This document shows positions 6,846 to 7,220 of a DNA stretch of 7,220 nt, piece by piece; position 1 is the first letter of the stretch; every line of letters begins with the position of its first letter. Location of the stretch: contig JANXVS010000595.1 in the NCBI GenBank assembly GCA_025351555.1, positions 1 through 7,220 of the forward strand, in the 5' to 3' direction. Below the pieces are notes generated by a model. The model saw only the letters and a program-made list of their open reading frames with translations. It did no database searches and was not told the origin of the DNA. A program made the translations under genes and the position numbers. Source of the DNA: Pseudomonadota bacterium (GTDB lineage: Bacteria > Pseudomonadota > Gammaproteobacteria > Xanthomonadales > Rhodanobacteraceae).

Positions 6846-7073
6846 ATGCACTTCTTTGGCGAGAGTTTCTGGGGGATGCATTTTTTCTGGTGGATATTCT
6901 GGATAGCGGCGATGTCGCTGTTGTTTTCTCCGATTACGCCAATTTCGCAAGGCCGAGGGTGGCAGACGCCACTTGAGATATTGCAACGGCGCTATGCCGC
7001 AAGTGAGATTTCGACGCAGGAATACGAAGAACGCAAGGCCAAGATTGAGCGCGATACTCAACCGATGAAGTAG
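6846..7073 (+). CDS. Small membrane protein with a C-terminal SHOCT domain
   Basis: This 75-residue protein has one membrane helix at about residues 8-28 and a SHOCT domain (short C-terminal oligomerisation-type domain) at about 42-70, with PLEILQRRYAASEIS and EYEERKAKIERD as its signature. The N-terminus is unusually rich in Phe, Trp, Met and His and contains the MHFF tetrad twice. A strong AGGAG 7 bases before the ATG supports the start. SHOCT proteins of this kind often sit beside copper-efflux or redox genes, but their function is not known; the domain is thought to mediate protein association. The gene is divergent from the cytochrome genes, shares their intergenic region, and has its own FNR-type box upstream. 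Its base composition looks less GC-rich than that of the efflux genes. I cannot give it a specific role. Confidence 0.82.
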   Translation: MHFFGESFWGMHFFWWIFWIAAMSLLFSPITPISQGRGWQTPLEILQRRYAASEISTQEYEERKAKIERDTQPMK

Positions 7074-7143
7074 CGAGTTCATGTATCAAGGCAAACGCGA
7101 ACGATTTAGTAAGGCGTATTGCCATATCGTCTTTATTGGACCT

Positions 7144-7220
7144 CACTACTGTCCGGTTAATCGTCGAACAAGATCAATTGATTAGGGCGATCGAGCGGAT
7201 CGGTCCGAAATGCATCGGTC
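7144..7220. mobile_element. Probable end of an IS4-family insertion sequence (continues past the right edge)
   Basis: The stretch CACTACTGTCCGGTTAA at about 7144-7160 resembles, from memory, the terminal inverted repeats of IS4-family elements with a DUF4372-type transposase. The minus-strand frame ending inside it has a matching transposase-like C-terminus. The other end and any target-site duplication lie outside the window, so the boundary is approximate. Confidence 0.4.
7157..7220 (-). CDS. C-terminal end of a probable IS4-family transposase (partial)
   Basis: The minus strand from 7219 to the TAA at 7159-7157 is open for 20 codons and ends DPLDRPNQLILFDD. A tail with N-Q-L-x-L-F followed by two or three residues is common at the end of DUF4372-containing IS4-family transposases. 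Its stop lies inside the putative terminal repeat, as is usual for compact insertion sequences. With only 20 residues visible, this rests on a short tail and the adjacent repeat and could be coincidence. Confidence 0.45.
   Translation of the reverse strand, partial: TDAFRTDPLDRPNQLILFDD

Noticed and set aside
7173..7182. Perfect palindrome ATCAATTGAT resembling FNR half-sites
   Set aside because: The half-sites are in inverted order without the 4-base spacer, and it lies inside the probable transposase frame.

Overview
The window comes from a proteobacterium, most likely beta- or gammaproteobacterial. The signs are a CusA-type RND metal pump in a cusCBA-like order, a NapC/NirT-family tetraheme cytochrome, an outer-membrane barrel ending in phenylalanine, Gram-negative signal peptides and FNR-type promoter boxes. 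No species can be named. Six of the genes form one minus-strand block. A small plus-strand gene and what looks like the edge of an insertion sequence lie at the right end.

Layout, in the direction of transcription of the main block (right to left): (1) positions 4966-6315 encode a fused outer-membrane protein with a monoheme c-type cytochrome at the N-terminus and a beta-barrel behind it, in the style of the Cyc2 cytochrome-porins; (2) 4545-4907 is a small periplasmic class I cytochrome c; (3) 3848-4450 is a membrane-anchored NapC/NirT/CymA-type tetraheme quinol dehydrogenase. After a 218-base gap come (4) a TolC/CusC-like outer-membrane channel (2334-3629), (5) a CusB-like periplasmic adaptor with a tandemly duplicated metal-binding segment (844-2337) and (6) the first 280 codons of a CusA-like pump (1-842), which runs off the left edge. 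The last three genes are translationally coupled: a 4-base ATGA overlap, then a 1-base gap.

The cytochrome genes together give every step of a quinone-to-cell-surface electron path: inner-membrane quinol oxidation or reduction (tetraheme protein), a periplasmic shuttle (monoheme cytochrome) and an outer-membrane heme-porin. I read this as a candidate compact extracellular electron transfer or metal-oxidation/reduction module. This rests on family knowledge and gene order and has not been demonstrated.

The 530-base region between the block and the plus-strand SHOCT-domain gene (6846-7073) holds two FNR/Anr/Dnr-like boxes. Each has a -10-like hexamer at the distance expected of a class II activated promoter, one pointing at the cytochrome genes and one at the SHOCT gene. 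This suggests control by low oxygen or nitrogen oxides. The last ~75 bases resemble the end of an IS4-family element with the C-terminus of its transposase on the minus strand.
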